Source: Acanthopleura granulata (lineage: Eukaryota; Mollusca; Polyplacophora; Chitonida; Chitonidae). Taken from it: a stretch of 64,000 nucleotides of DNA. This document shows, in pieces, positions 29,047 through 41,700 of the stretch. The stretch is from positions 10,169,936 to 10,233,935 of the forward strand of contig JABBOT010000011.1 of assembly GCA_016165875.1 (NCBI GenBank). Direction: 5' to 3'. Every line of letters starts with the position of its first letter. The first letter of the stretch is position 1. The notes under the pieces are model-generated. The model saw only the letters and a program-made list of their open reading frames with translations. It did not search any database and was not told where the DNA came from. Position numbers and translations under genes: made by a program.

Positions 29047-30349
29047 AGTTAACCTTAATAAATATCCGACCTGGGACTGTATATAATAGTCCCGAGTCCA
29101 ACGCAATCCCAGTCATATATTCACGATATGATTCCGATGACAACATTTGTCTTATATCCAACTCCTTACAGATCTGGCTGGAGGAGATATTAATGGACAA
29201 ATAATTATGTAAAAAAGACACGGTGGACGATCATGGTTAGCTGATCCTAATATAAACAGAGGGATCGGCAACGCGTGTAATTGTGAATGGGAGTCACTGA
29301 GCGGTGAGGGTCACAGTATCATCATGAAAATGAGCCGACGTCATCATGCGCGCAGCTTGTGATATGCCAACGCACAAGAAACAGGTGTGCTTTTATTGAC
29401 AACGAATTTAACCTGTATTTAACGCGCTGTGATGGCCAGTGTCACAGCAATTGAATATCAACATTATCAATGTTAAGATGTCCAGACAGTCAATCCGAAA
29501 AAGTTCAGGATGTTACAGACTGTAAAGAGGTAGACAGAATCTGTGCATCCACCAGTCCTTATCTGGACGTAAGCAGCAGAATTTCCGATACAACAACGCT
29601 CTCTGCCTCGTTCAGCAGAGAAATTATGGGCCTTTGTCTGAGAAGACATTATTCAAATTGCACACATAAAACTTATAAATATAAGTAATCATATAAACGA
29701 AATAAATAAATCAGAATCAAGGAAATTGTGTCAACTAATAAAGCTAAATTTTAGATGAAATTCAGTAGGCCCCCAACCTACGTATGTTACCTCATCTCCC
29801 ATCACCGGTCCACAGTGAAATTTTCACTACAAATAACAGCTCGAACCTACCTTACATTCGGTATGAGCCGATTCCTTGAGTCAACCGGTTTGTGAAAATA
29901 GCAAAGCCGGCGCGGGAAACCATCTTACAACAGCATTCCAGCCAGTTAAACTTTTGAACTGGGCTTTTCGAGCCAGCGTCCCCCATGTCTTGAATTCAAA
30001 CTCATCGCCTGCGAGATAAAACGTTGACCTTCGTGTTAGTGGTGAACTTTCCAACGTGTGACATAAAATCTCTATATTTGTAAGACCTGTGTGTGAGGTG
30101 AATTACTACCACCGGACTGTCTCACGGTAATCTGGGCAAGTGTGTGCGCTAAAAAATCCTTTGTAGAATCACCTTGAAAGAAACAAAACCAACTCACTGA
30201 AAATACCTTGCAGTTAAATACAGGTTTATTGATAGAAAGGAAAGAGAGGGAAAGAAGGGGACAGGCAGAAAGAATGCTCAATCTCCACACGCCAGTTTGA
30301 GTGACCTAAACTGTGGTAAGGGTCTTGCGTGCTGTGGACATCCGAGTCA
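29047..30349. other. Intergenic, nothing recognised
   Basis: No gene. From about 30,070 it may belong to an LTR-related region (see the direct repeat at 30,350). Confidence 0.4.
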
Positions 30350-30432
30350 ACCTAAATACAGATAGTGGTTGGAATAAAGGCTGCTGTGGAAGTGCACTTC
30401 TTAACTCTTCGGATGCCCAGGGAGAAAGAGGG
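30350..30432 (-). repeat. LTR-related direct repeat, copy 1
   Basis: TAGTGGTTGGAATAAAGGCT through CTTCGGATGCCCAGGGAGAA to AAGAG is identical to the segment at 32,098-32,178. The second copy lies within the presumed LTR of the Gypsy element, so this one is probably part of another LTR of the same family. Confidence 0.75.
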
Positions 30433-31800
30433 CGCGGTTTTAAACGCGTGTAAAAAGATTGCAACAAAACAAACTTTAGAAGAGATGCATCACTTACAAA
30501 ATCAAATAACATAAGTGGAAAATAACACAGTGAGCAATGCACATGGTTATCCCTATACTCACAAATAAAGTATAACCAGGCAAAGGATGATTGGACTTAA
30601 CAACTGACCGACATTTGCTTTGCACTGGTAAACAATTGCGACAACACCAAATTGCAAACAGCCGAATTATACATGGCTAAACTGCAACGTCGCAAAACAA
30701 CGGGCCCGCGTCACCCGGAACAAAAGCGGTATAAACAATTAGCATCAGCAACATTGGCCAGTGTTGCAAAACATATGTGCTATTATACCAAGATTACAAC
30801 CAAGAAATGGTTGCACAGTACTATTTGTCCCTGCACAGACAATTTAGGTAGCATATGTCAACAGCGCCTCGTCCAATCATGCATATAGTAAGTACATACA
30901 TACACTTATAGAATATATACAATTCAGGATAGTCACTATACACAACATAACAAACATGTATACCAGGGACATGCTATTGTATATTAACGTGGAACTTAAA
31001 CCCTCAAAGAAACAACATGCATTTACACAAGGAGAATATCTATAAAAGTCATGTCCCACATGTGAATGACAAACAAATCCCTAACAGTATGTGATCAGTG
31101 AAGGCAAATGCAATGAATCTATGTCTCGTCTTAAATGTGTGAGTATGTATAAACAACTGAGCACATGTGGAACATGGCTAATACATATAACACTAGCGTG
31201 GACAAATAATGTTGTGAATATGAAATAATCTGAATATACATTCACCTATCACAGTATTTGAACTGTGTGCATGACTAGAGCTACCATATATATCATCTAA
31301 GGCAGCTTGGCCACATGGGATCAACATGCTAGCAACTTAGAGAAATTGGACGAGACCATTCTCATCAAATCAAGGCTAAAAATTATTACAAAGTAATCAA
31401 GGATTCATCCGCATTACTGCCAATGATAAATCAGGGTATTAATATGTAAAGGCAAAATAATAAACTTCCAATGTGATAATGTAGAAATCTGACAGCTGTT
31501 TGTTTACACTCAATGGGGGCAGCCTTTGACCCATGCCTGAACTAAAGGTTAGCTTATAGGCCTATATGACCACATGTAGCTGCACACAAGGACCTCATTG
31601 TTTTGCAACTAATTTCCGAAAGCACACTAAGGGCTACAGATTGCTTTACAACTGCAGTACATGTAAACTTCCACAAATAATATCAGGAGACCACCTATGG
31701 AGTAACAGAGTAATACTCTCTGTTTTTCTAACAAATGTCCAAGTGCAAAGAATCCTAAACTGAGTCGGTTAAGTGAGCATCACTTGAACAGTATAAATAA
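30433..31800. other. Intergenic or old LTR-flank sequence
   Basis: No gene is recognised. It may be LTR leader or host DNA between the two related LTR pieces. Confidence 0.35.
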
Positions 31801-32000
31801 CTGCTAGGGCATTCATTTACACAAAAGATTTGGAGCAAAGGGGAGATATATATATATATATATGTACCCACTTGCTGCACACAAATACTGAAAAACTAAA
31901 GAACTGCTAGGGCATTCATTTACACAAGAGATTTGGAGCAAAGGGGAGATATATTTATATATGTACCCACTTGTTGCACACAAATACTCAAAATACACAT
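31801..32000. repeat. 103-bp tandem duplication
   Basis: Units start at 31,801 and 31,904 (CTGCTAGGGCATTCATTTAC, TTTGGAGCAAAGGGGAGATA, TATGTACCCACTTG). The first has a longer (TA)n run. The units are nearly identical. Confidence 0.9.
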
Positions 32001-32089
32001 ATAGTGATCCCACATGGCTCAAGCTTTTCAACAAATAACATAAACTCTATCTTCCAGTCATACTAACATTCTGAGGCCTCCAGGGCTAG

Positions 32090-32372
32090 TTCTTACCTAA
32101 ATGCAGAGGATAGTGGTTGGAATAAAGGCTGCTGTGGAAGTGCACTTCTTAACTCTTCGGATGCCCAGGGAGAAAGAGGCAGGCCTTTGTCTCTAACCCC
32201 TCAGGAAACCGGACCGGTAGGGCAATAAATCTCATCCTCCTTCTCTCTGGGTGGGGTGGGAGCAAGGAGTGTCCACCAGCTCAAAATTTATGGCCTTAGT
32301 GAACGTCCAGCCACTCCCACACACTGTCCCCACAGGGGTGTACAGTGGCCAGAGTTGGTACTGGGGTTTACA
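32090..32372 (-). repeat. 3' LTR (start defined, end not) of the Gypsy/SGNH element
   Basis: On the minus strand a polypurine tract (AAGGGAGGGAGAG, 32,373-32,386) is followed by TGTAAACCCCAGTACC, a standard PPT/LTR boundary. The LTR continues through GCCTTTATTCCAACCACTAT, shared with 30,350-30,432. Near 32,098 it has TTTAG followed by GTAAGA, which looks like a splice donor. The far end of the LTR is not resolved. Confidence 0.55.
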
Positions 32373-32386
32373 CTCTCCCTCCCTTA
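32373..32386 (-). other. Polypurine tract
   Basis: AAGGGAGGGAGAG on the minus strand, just upstream of the LTR start and downstream of the last ORF, is where plus-strand priming would occur in an LTR retrotransposon. Confidence 0.6.
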
Positions 32387-32522
32387 AAAAGAAAAGGTAT
32401 AGATCACACCCTAGCCTACCCCGTTGGTTACAGCCTGGAGAGTCACAGTGCACAGCCAAGGCCTACCTCCACATTCCTGCACGCAGGAAGATACACAAGC
32501 CCTGAAGGCCGCAGGCTCATAA

Positions 32523-33786
32523 TTAGGGGACGGTGTCCTCATTTGTTTCCTTACGGCGTTTATTGTCCCAAGTGTCTCTATCTTCGTCACTGGGGTCGTT
32601 GGGACTTCTCACGGTAACCCGTAGACGCTTGGAAGGATTGACACCTGGCACTGATCCTGGGAGATGTCGGTTTGAGATGCTGATTTCCTTTCTCCGGGCA
32701 ATCTCGTTTTCCAGGATCATTTTGGGGCTGTGATGATGGAGTCTGGGATCGTCCAGCGTTGGAGGGACTACCGCCTGGTTAGACAGTAACTGGGAGAGGC
32801 ACACCTCAATGGCTATAGTACCATTAACAGTGGGATGCACCGAGTCGGCCATGTACCAACTTAAACCGTCCTTACCATCACCTTTTCTGAGAGAGAAGAT
32901 AGCAGAAAGGTCCAGGACAGACAGACCACTAGCCTCTGCAAGCTGGCATAGTTTGGTATTAAAGTCCATGCGGCGCTGGTTAATATCTGGGCTGGCTTGA
33001 CCTCTCTGAGCAGATGCAGATGCAGTTGTTCTGCGCCTTGGCCGCCTAGCCCGCCAACCGACTTCATACACGGTACATACTGTCACCTTTGAAGAGATCC
33101 TCTGAGCAAGATTCATCGCATTCTTAAGATCAGCCTTGACATACCCATGGCAAGATGGGTTACCGAGGATGTCATTGGTACCCGTGCACAGAACCAAATG
33201 ATCAGCCCGAATGCCATTTGCAGCTGCTTGAAACAGTATGACCAAAAGATCGTATATGGCAATCCCGCCAAACACGAACAGTTCTGCCTTCATGGTCTGA
33301 TGAAAGGCTGGGTCTACCCATCGAAAAATTGAATCCGAAATGATCAGGAGTTGAGAAATCTAACCCATTTTGTCGGCCCTGATCCAGCAACGCACGGTAG
33401 AGCCCATCTTCGTGTATCTTATCTGTGGGACAAACAGCTACGCTCCGTACCATCTTTGATGGCTTACTGTTAGCGTCTGTCTCAGGTCCAGACACAGAGA
33501 CCACCGTCGAGGGGTCATACTGTGGCTGATCTATTTCAGCGTCAAAAGTAGCCTGTGGTACATATTGGCCAAGTCCATGCGCCACCGTCGAGGGGCTGCA
33601 AGGGGTCTTGTTCAGCTCAGACAGATCCTTTGGCACTAAGGCTTTCATTGAGATGTCACTTTGTTTCCTCATCCTCCTCAGATGTCCTAGAAGCTCATCC
33701 CTTTGAGATCTGTACAGATCACGCTCCCTTCTGATGGCTTCCAGTTCAAGGCATCGGCCGTGGATTTCGAGTTGAAGGTACTCCAT
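32523..33786 (-). pseudogene. Coiled-coil plus SGNH hydrolase ORF of the Gypsy element
   Basis: The likely start is ATG 33,786, three bases after a CTTTCAG acceptor-like site. The first ~45 residues are charged and helical (coiled coil: LEAIRRERDLYRSQRDELL). A Ser/Pro-rich linker follows. The SGNH hydrolase fold comes next: block I LLIISDSI near 33,340 (catalytic Ser), GTNDI near 33,180, and block V ADSVHPT near 32,840 (catalytic Asp and His). The C-terminal ~70 residues are basic. A 1-nt frameshift just before block I splits the gene into 33,813-33,202 and 33,293-32,523; otherwise it is intact. SGNH enzymes hydrolyse acyl esters. It sits after integrase, where env usually lies. Confidence 0.8.
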
Positions 33787-33971
33787 GATCTGAAAGACAC
33801 TTATAGCAGACATCAGGAAAAAACAAAAGACAATAAGATAAATGCATCACAATTTACCATTCACAAATCACAGATAAAATATGAAATATAAAGTGACAAA
33901 CATAAATGTCAGGTAGATATTTATAGGTATACAAGTCTGCGTGATGCAGAACTACAATATCTATAATATCA

Positions 33972-35296
33972 CTACACCCATATGGCTTTACTATATGCCA
34001 CACCATATAGGTCAAAAGCAAACCGTGTCGAGGGTTGCCTAGTGCGCGTTGAGCACCTTGGCTCTGCTACTGGTGATTCTTCTTCGTCACCTGTGTCAGA
34101 CTGAAAGACTGGAGTACCCTCTGACCGCGGGGATATTTTTGTCACTGGGACGGACTCTGGCATCGATGGCAGAGTTGTCATGACGGTATCCTCACCGGTC
34201 AGATTACTGAAGTCTTCAACAGTCGCACCAGTCAAACGCAGGTTATTTCCTTCCTCAGTCAGCTGTCCAAGTTTTGGCGTTACACGCGGCTGAAACTCTG
34301 GCGCCTGGTTGTTATGAGGGGATATAGGCTCTCTTCGAGGGAAAATAACAGGTGCTATATACAGGTCTTCATCATCTGACGTATAGATATCGTGTACATC
34401 TGTATTTAGCACATCCCTCCTCTGAGACCTGGTTACTGGTTTTCGAGGTGGTGGCTGGGCTGCAGCATCACTTTCAACCTCAAGTGGCAAAGAACCAATA
34501 GGCAGCAATAGATTTCGGTGGTAAGTCTTTGAGGGGCCATCTCCATTTTCCGGTCTAATCACGTAGACGGGGAGGTCGGCTTGCTGTCGTTCAACAACAA
34601 AGACTCCTGACTTCCACCTGTCGGTAATCTTATGCTGTCCTCTGACACCAATGTTCTTGACCAGAACTCTATCTCCCGACTCAAGTGCGATAGCATGCGC
34701 CTTCTTGTCGTAGTAGTTTTTGTTTCTTAAGGCCGACCTTAAAGCATTTTCTTGGGCTACTTCAAATGCAAATCTCAGTTTGCTCCTGAGGTCGGCAACA
34801 TACTGTTGAGGCCCTCTAGGGTACCGTTTGTCAGGATCGGTACCGAATACAACGTCTACAGGTAGCCTGGCATGTCGCCCAAACATCAAGTAGAACGGCG
34901 AGTACCCTGTTGTGTGATGGGTGATGCAGTTGTAGGCGTGTGCTAGGGGCCCAACATGCTTTCGCCAGTCCTTTTTCTGGCTGTGATTTAGTGTACCCAA
35001 CATGTCCAAGAGGGTTCGGTTCAATCGCTCAGTCACCCCATTACACCGAGGTTTGTAGGGGCATGTTCGAATTTTCTTAATTCCTGACATTTCGCAAAGT
35101 TTTCGAATCACTTTCGACTCGAAATCCTGACCCTGGTCGACAGTAGGTGGCGTGGATAACCATAATGGCAAATCAAGTGCTCCCAAAGTGCCTTAGCTAC
35201 TGTTGTGGCTTTTTGGTCCTTCGTGAGCACAGCTTTCGCATACTTCGTGAAATGGTCAGTGATAACTAGTATATTTTCAACGCCACCTCGATCAGG
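33972..35296 (-). pseudogene. Gypsy integrase
   Basis: The catalytic core has the DDE triad: D in LVITDHFTKYAKA (about 35,270), D in VDQGQDFESKV (about 35,130) and E in NGVTERLNRTL (about 35,030), with the usual spacing. A GPY/F-type C-terminal domain follows (KITDRWKSGVFVVERQ, YHRNLLLPIGSLPL), then an acidic tail. The frame shifts once, near 35,140. The N-terminal HHCC module is missing because the gene is cut at the inversion breakpoint. The 404-codon open part ends at 33,972. Confidence 0.9.
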
Positions 35297-36906
35297 CCTC
35301 AAGATTATGAGGACGCTCGCCAGCATATCCGACAAATGGTGGACGCTGAGATAATCAGACCTTCGAGTAGCCCATTCGCAAGCCCCATTGTTTTAGTGCG
35401 CAAAAAGTCAGGCGGTCTACGATTATGTGTAGATTACCGGAAGTTAAATCTGCGAACAATTCGCGACTCCTTTCCCATACCTAAAGTGGAAGACCTCCTC
35501 GCTGCACTGCATGGATCATCATGGTTCACCCAGTTGGATGTCAAGTCCGCCTTCTACACTGTACCTATGGATCCTGCGTCAGCCCAGTATACAGCATTTG
35601 TATGTCCCTTTGGTCTGTTTGAATACAGTAGGATGAGCATGGGACTTGTAAACAGCCCACTGACATTTCAACGCCTTATGGAACGCTGTGTTGGAGATAT
35701 AAATTTAAAGGAACTGGTTGTTTATATGGATGACCTTATCATTTTTCCCCAGAGGAGCGTCTGTTCCAGACCTTGGACAGACTGCGGAAATTCGGTCTAA
35801 AGCTAGACCCCCAAAAATGCAAATTTTTCCACACTAAAGTTACTCATCTGGGACACGTTTGCTCTAAGGATGGCATAGCACCCGACCCAGAAAAGATCAA
35901 GGCTGTCACGGAGTGGCCTGTCCCATCAAATCTTGGTGAGCTCAAGAGCTTCTTGGGATTTGCAGGATATTACCGAAGGTTTGTGAAGGATTTCAGTAGA
36001 CTCTCAAAGCCACTGAACTCACTCACATCCGGCTATGTTCCGCGCAAAACCCTTAAGAAACTCGGCAAAGTACCAAGGAATGGGGATATCACTCTGAAAA
36101 CACCACTTGGGGACAGGTGGACTAGCGTTTGCCAACAAGCTTTTGAGGTCTTAAAAGCCCGACTAACCACAGCTCCTGTGTTGGGGTACGCAGATCTAGC
36201 ATCCCCTTTTGAATTCCACACGGACGCAAGTGGCACAGGTCTAGGGGCTGTGTTATACCAACAGCAGGGATCTGATCTCAGCTCACAAGCGTGAATTCTT
36301 AGCAGTGAAATGGGCGATAACTAACAAGTTCCACGACTAGTTCCACGGTAGTAAGTTTACTGTGGTGACTGACAATAACCCGCTTACGTATGTGCTAAAG
36401 TCTGCTAAGCTTGACGCAACGGGTTACCGATGGCTGGCTGCCTTAGCGGCGTACGATTTCAGCCTTCGATACAGGCCCGGAGCCAACATGACAGACGCAG
36501 ATGCACTGAGTCGTCTCCCTCATGGTCCACTTATAGAGGATGAGAGCTACACTCGAGAATTAGAGCGCATTGACTGGCTGATTGAAAGAAGCAAACCCCT
36601 CACCGGTGGTGCTTCGAAGACAGTTGAGTGCTCATCTCAGTGTATCAAGGCTATGGTTCAGAGCCATGGCGCTGGAAGGCAGATTACCAACATAAGTCAG
36701 TACCTCCATCAACAACAGAAGTGACACTGGCCACCTCCTCACACCGCCTTGACAGACAGCCCGCTTGGGTTGAAGCCTTGTCATGCTCTGAAGCAGCTGT
36801 ACCTGACACATTGGCAACACCCCAAACAGCAGGTGACCACTCAGCTGATCTACATGACTGGCGAGTGCTTCAGTCAATTTTCTTGGAATATTTGCAGAGA
36901 TACTAG
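35297..36906 (+). pseudogene. Gypsy reverse transcriptase and RNase H, inverted
   Basis: RT begins with IRPQDYEDARQHIRQMVDAE and continues IVLVRKKSGGLRLCVDYR, LDVKSAFYTV and catalytic YMDDLIIF near 35,725. A frameshift at about 35,750 leads to the thumb and connection (LGFAGYYRRFVKDFSRLS). RNase H follows with FHTDASGTGLGAVLYQ (Asp), a frameshift near 36,285, KREFLAVKWA (Glu), a stop near 36,338, then VTDNNPLTYVLKSAKL (Asp) and DADALSRLPHGP. Weakly conserved sequence runs to a stop at 36,906. No protease or gag precedes it. Confidence 0.9.
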
Positions 36907-37202
36907 TTATGAAAAGTGACAGACATTGAAGGCCTTGATCATGCAATAACCAATAGTGAATAGTTGGCTGTTGGTTAAAGTGAACAGTGTATTTGCTGGA
37001 TTCAGTTTTAGTAACACCATTTCAACAAGAAACATATGATATATAAATACATGTATTTAAATAATAAAATAGCATAAAATTAAGATTTATAAGATTTATA
37101 AAATTTAATGGATTTTGCGCGAGTCGTTTTGTATGGTCGGGTGTTGGGCGAATTGACCTGTATTCCTCGATATTACAGACTGAAAATATTCCGTTTATGG
37201 AC
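36907..37202. other. Spacer, nothing recognised
   Basis: AT-rich (e.g. AAGATTTATAAGATTTATAA at 37,081), no gene. Confidence 0.4.
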
Positions 37203-37412
37203 GTATTTATCTTTGTAATCAGTCACCTTATGGCAGCAACAAGAATGTCAAGCCACTCCCAAGATCGTGGGACCAAATCATGCAAGGGTAAACCGCTATC
37301 ACGCAAAGGTATTTATCTTTGTTATCAGTCACCGTATGGTAACAACAAGATTGTCAAGCCACCCTCAAGATCGTGGGACGTGCAAAATCATGCAAGTGCT
37401 ATTTGCGGTGAG
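37203..37412. repeat. 106-bp tandem duplication
   Basis: Units start at about 37,205 and 37,311 (ATTTATCTTTGTAATCAGTC / ATTTATCTTTGTTATCAGTC), each with CAAGATCGTGGGAC and a following AATCATGCAAG. A third scrap (GGGACCAAATCATGCAAGGG) is at 38,067. Confidence 0.85.
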
Positions 37413-38783
37413 AGAATTTGTAGATTCGTTCGTTCAGTTTGATTGTGAGGCCGTCTTTTGACAATAAGAGGGAGATAATGCTCGTATATGGAATCTTGCG
37501 CAGCCCAGTGTTCTTTGAAGACTTATCTTCAATCAGCATGGTGTGTAGGCTTATTTCCGTATTTCCAGGAATGTGGGAAAGATTTTCAGTAACTTACCAA
37601 AGGTGGGTGGTTTAGGCCGAGCAGTCTGGTTTCCTCGACCCATAAAACTGACATCATAAATTGTACAGACCAATCAAATAAAACAAATCAAGTGACCCTT
37701 GAAGTTAATGCAACTGTCCTGTACGTTATTACAGCACTGTGGCAGTAGGCCCAGGGAGGTGTCCAGAAAAAATGTGTATCACGAACACAAAACAGGGCAA
37801 CTAATAATTAATAGCTAACAGATTTTCTATCGGTAATTACTAATGTAGCCTACATGTAAATCGATTTGTTTCAAACAGAGTGCCACATTTGAAATGGGGA
37901 TGGGAGGGGGAGAGGCGTTGTGTAGTAGAGCTTTTCCGTCACCACATGTTAAAAACAGTACCCGCACTGGCATTACGGACGGTTATGACTGAAATCATTT
38001 ATGGAAATGTAATATTCATAGAAAATTCCCTGTTATATGCACAAAAAGACCTTCATGTACGTAAGGGACCAAATCATGCAAGGGTAACTGATGACGTCAG
38101 AGATATTACGCATGACGTCAGAAAATTAAGAGGAATTAACAGACTTTCAAACAGAAAACAAAACGTACAGAAATCTCTAACATAAAGGCCTTGACAGTGA
38201 ATGTAGCTCTCAGCAACGCGCCTATAACTGGGGCTAAAGCATGAAATATGTGAAATGTGCTAACATTCGTCAGTCAAAACCTCCTTGCAACTGACAGGAC
38301 CGAATCCAACATCAGCGTTCTAGTCGTCTGCTCGTCCTATGTATTGAATGACCTCTTGTCCTGACCTTAGCTTTGATCTTGTCCAGCTTTAATCTATTCA
38401 GATGGATATTTGTCCTTTATGAGCCCTCTGTTTTCCGTGTACAGTCCTTTTATAACTTCGGTTTACCTAATATATACCAGTTATCATTCACGGTGTCTTG
38501 TCTCAATGAGAACTATATTTAGCCGCGCCAGGATAAAATCTGCCAAGCGGTTTTTGACTTGATGGTGATCGGAAAACTGATGTCGCAGAAAGTTTGCGGA
38601 TTTGTATCACTGAACTTTGAAATCTGCGGTATTGTTTGACAGTTAGCAGTAACACCAGTGTCGTCAGGCTGCTGCAGTTTATAGTTTCTAGAGCATCAGT
38701 TGTTTTTCACCGAACTGAATTGATGTGCCCAATGGACTGTGTTTCAATATCTTGTCCTCGAGATTAACAGAGGAAATACAGCC
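37413..38783. other. Upstream flank of the dynein gene
   Basis: Presumed promoter and 5' UTR region. A SINE-like 3' scrap (CTCGACCCATAAAACTGACA, then CCAATCAAATAAAAC) is at 37,610-37,690. The 101-codon plus-strand ORF at 37,880 is not recognised. No certain TATA box or ciliary X-box is found by eye. Confidence 0.35.
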
Positions 38784-38794
38784 ATGTCGAAAAG
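38784..38794 (+). CDS. Dynein exon 1 (start codon, 11 coding nt)
   Basis: ATG TCG AAA AG followed by donor GTTTGTATAA. Its phase (two bases over) fits the single G that opens exon 2, giving [15 protein letters not shown]. The context GCCATGT is fair. It is placed by phase and donor only, so an alternative 5' exon is possible. Confidence 0.6.
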
Positions 38795-41700
38795 GTTTGT
38801 ATAATATTTTCTTCTTTTAAATTAATGACATGGCTTGAACACTTCAGTGACGTGTAAAGTGTAAAGAGAGTCATCCACGATTAATTAACGACACGTTCAA
38901 CGTGTTGCATGGCACCTAAAGTTCATGTACTACTTTAATTCAACTTCGATGGGTGAAATCGGCTAAGGCGTTGGTCTCGCCGCGACTAACAAGCCAGCAC
39001 AACTAGCCCTGGACCAGAGAGGAATTCTAATACAGCTGTCGCTGACTCAGATGGAAGTTGAAATCAGGGGGGTTGGTTGGGTACCTGCATGGCTAGGTAG
39101 GATTGTCTGGGCTGCTCCTGACACATAATTTTTTTTTTTTAACACCCATAAACAGACCACATTCATGTGAAAGTCTCAGATAAATGACTATAGGATGTTA
39201 AACATCCATCAAATTAGTAAATGAATCAAGAGATTGAAATCAAGACTAAGGTTGTTTGCTTTCTCAGGCTTCGTCACATTTTTGGTTCGATTAATTTAGA
39301 CCCTCTGTCAACATCATCGTTTTGGGAGAATATGGTTATATTGTCCTAGATAAATCCACCTTCACTACAAATTTGAATGTCTCGTATAGCACCAATCAGA
39401 GATCCTAGTCGCCAGTATCGGACAAGTATTATTCAGCTGGGGAAGGTGACATGCCAGGCACCAAATTTATTCAGTCAGCCATCTAGCAGCGCACCTCTGT
39501 TCAGTTGAGGATGTGCCATGTTCAGTGGGACCTTTTCGCTTCACTTATGCAGACATCCCTATGTGATATGTCAGATCAAAGTCTTTACAGTTTGTCTGCA
39601 AAAGATGGGATAAAATCTGTTTCTAGTACCAGGCGGAGATATCGATCGGTGCTATACTGGTGAAATCACATGAGCTTCCATTTACTTTTCTTGGAGTATT
39701 ACCAAAGTTCTGCCACCTTGTAATTCAGCGGTCCGTTTTACGAAGAGGGTGTAACATTTCGTCAACCATAACTGGCATGGCAATTAATCTGTACAGTATA
39801 TCGTCTTGGCAATTACATTTGACATGTATTACACCCAGTTTGTAAAACGGGCTTGGCATTTATCTTTTCTCCTGCGAAATTACATATTAAGGCTGTCCTT
39901 TTATTCGTCGTTGACGTCGCTCTACCACATGACAGCATGCTGGTCTTCACTGCTGAAGATCTCCACTTCTGGGCAGATAGGCTATTTCAGAGGCCTCACC
40001 TTCATTCCTTAGCAGCTTGCTGGCCTGAAAGTCAAAGGTCTTTGTCCAACGTTAAAATGAAATCAATCCATGATACCCAATTTGTCCCAATAATACAGTG
40101 TCTTGACATGACTTTTTATCATTTGACCCGTGTAAAATTTTGTAATATTGAATGAGAGAGTTTTGACTACACAGTTTTTTCCCAGGTAGCCTACATCTTT
40201 GTCCATGAAGCAGTTGTAGGCTTCAAAATGAACTATATTGAGATGGCAGAAAAGGGACTTCGATTGAAATTAACTCTCCACACAAGGGAGGCAACATTAT
40301 ATTGGAAACCACAGCCACCAAATCACCAATTAATTAAATAAATAAATAAATCAGTTTTAAAATGATGGAAGGCCCCAATTAGTCAATTATTTGCATCCCA
40401 TGACCGTCCCTAATGTACACTTTTGTGACCAAATTAAAGCATGTGTTTAACAGCTTTGAAAGAGAAAGGTGAGCACTCTCTTCTATATGAAGGTTGTCAC
40501 AATGAGTGACAATTATTGCATATTTTTAATAGCGGGTGGTCCCACTTAATCAAATGATTGTTTCTCATGAGTCTACTATATTTTTATGGCCAATAACTCA
40601 TAAGCATATGTAACTCTCTTTCAGCATGGATGCAAGAATTTGAAGCAAACATAGAAAATGTATATCATGAAGAAAAAGAACTAGTTCTCCTGGGTGATTT
40701 TAATGTGGACTTGAGTAAAATCACTCCTAATTATAGGTGGATTAGTATGATAGATTGTTTAAATCTTACTCAACCTGTGACCTCTTCCACCCAAATCACT
40801 TAATCCACATCAACAGAAAAACAATATTGTTCAAAGCCTTGAAAAACTCAGGAAACAAGTTGAAGAAAAAGTTCCTCATGATACCTTTTACTCCATACCA
40901 AATGTCTGGTATGTTTCTGTTTTAAAATACCTTGTAAACCTTGATAAAAATAAGGCCAGTGGTGTAGACAATATCAATGCTGCATTTTTTTCATCGTCTG
41001 CCCCTATCACTTCAAAATGTTTGACTATGTTAATAACCAAATGACTTATGACCAGTTCTTTTCCATATGTGGATAATTGCTAAAGTTATCCCTCATCACA
41101 AAGGGGTCCAAAAGATAAGTTGAAAACTATCGTCATATCTGTACTACTCATTGTTTCAAAAATCATTGAATGACCTGTTCATAACGGTTTATGTGAATAT
41201 CTCTCAGATTTTAAATTATTGCATAAACATCAGTCTGGTTTTCGCTCCTTACACTCTTGTGAAACTGCATTGCTGAAAATGGTTTAAAACTGGCATAGCG
41301 CGATAGATAATGGGAAAGTTATTGGAACCATACTTGTAGACTTCCAGAAGGTGTTTTATACTGTTAATCATGATATATTACTTAAAAAGCTTAAGGTATA
41401 TAAATTTCACTCAACTGGTCTCACTTTCTTTCAATCCTACCTGTCTAATAGACAACAGAAGGTTGTTGTTGGAGGAGAAATGTCTCATGCTACGGACATT
41501 AAGGCCAGTGCCCCGCAAGGCTCAATATTGGGACCTTACTTTTTATTCTATGTACCATTATTTATAAAAGACAGTGGCAATTCTAAGGACAACTTTGCTG
41601 ATGACATAACTATATACTGCTCCTCAGGCCATATGACTAACATTGAGTGCCATCTTAACAGTGGTATGGATTGCGTTAAAGACTGGTGTGACAAAAACCT

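Larger units (their letters stand above)
32373..36906 (-). mobile_element. Gypsy-type retrotransposon with an SGNH-hydrolase third ORF, internally inverted
   Basis: On the minus strand: integrase (35,296-33,972), a coiled-coil/SGNH ORF (33,786-32,523), polypurine tract and LTR. The RT/RNase H part lies at 35,297-36,906 on the plus strand, with its N-terminal end touching the cut end of integrase. One inversion of that block would restore the usual RT-RH-IN order. No gag, protease, primer-binding site or 5' LTR is found. Several frameshifts show it is dead. Confidence 0.75.

Noticed and set aside
38900..38920. GTTGCATGGCACC as a ciliary RFX X-box
   Set aside because: It lies in intron 1 and does not keep the two half-sites of the consensus.
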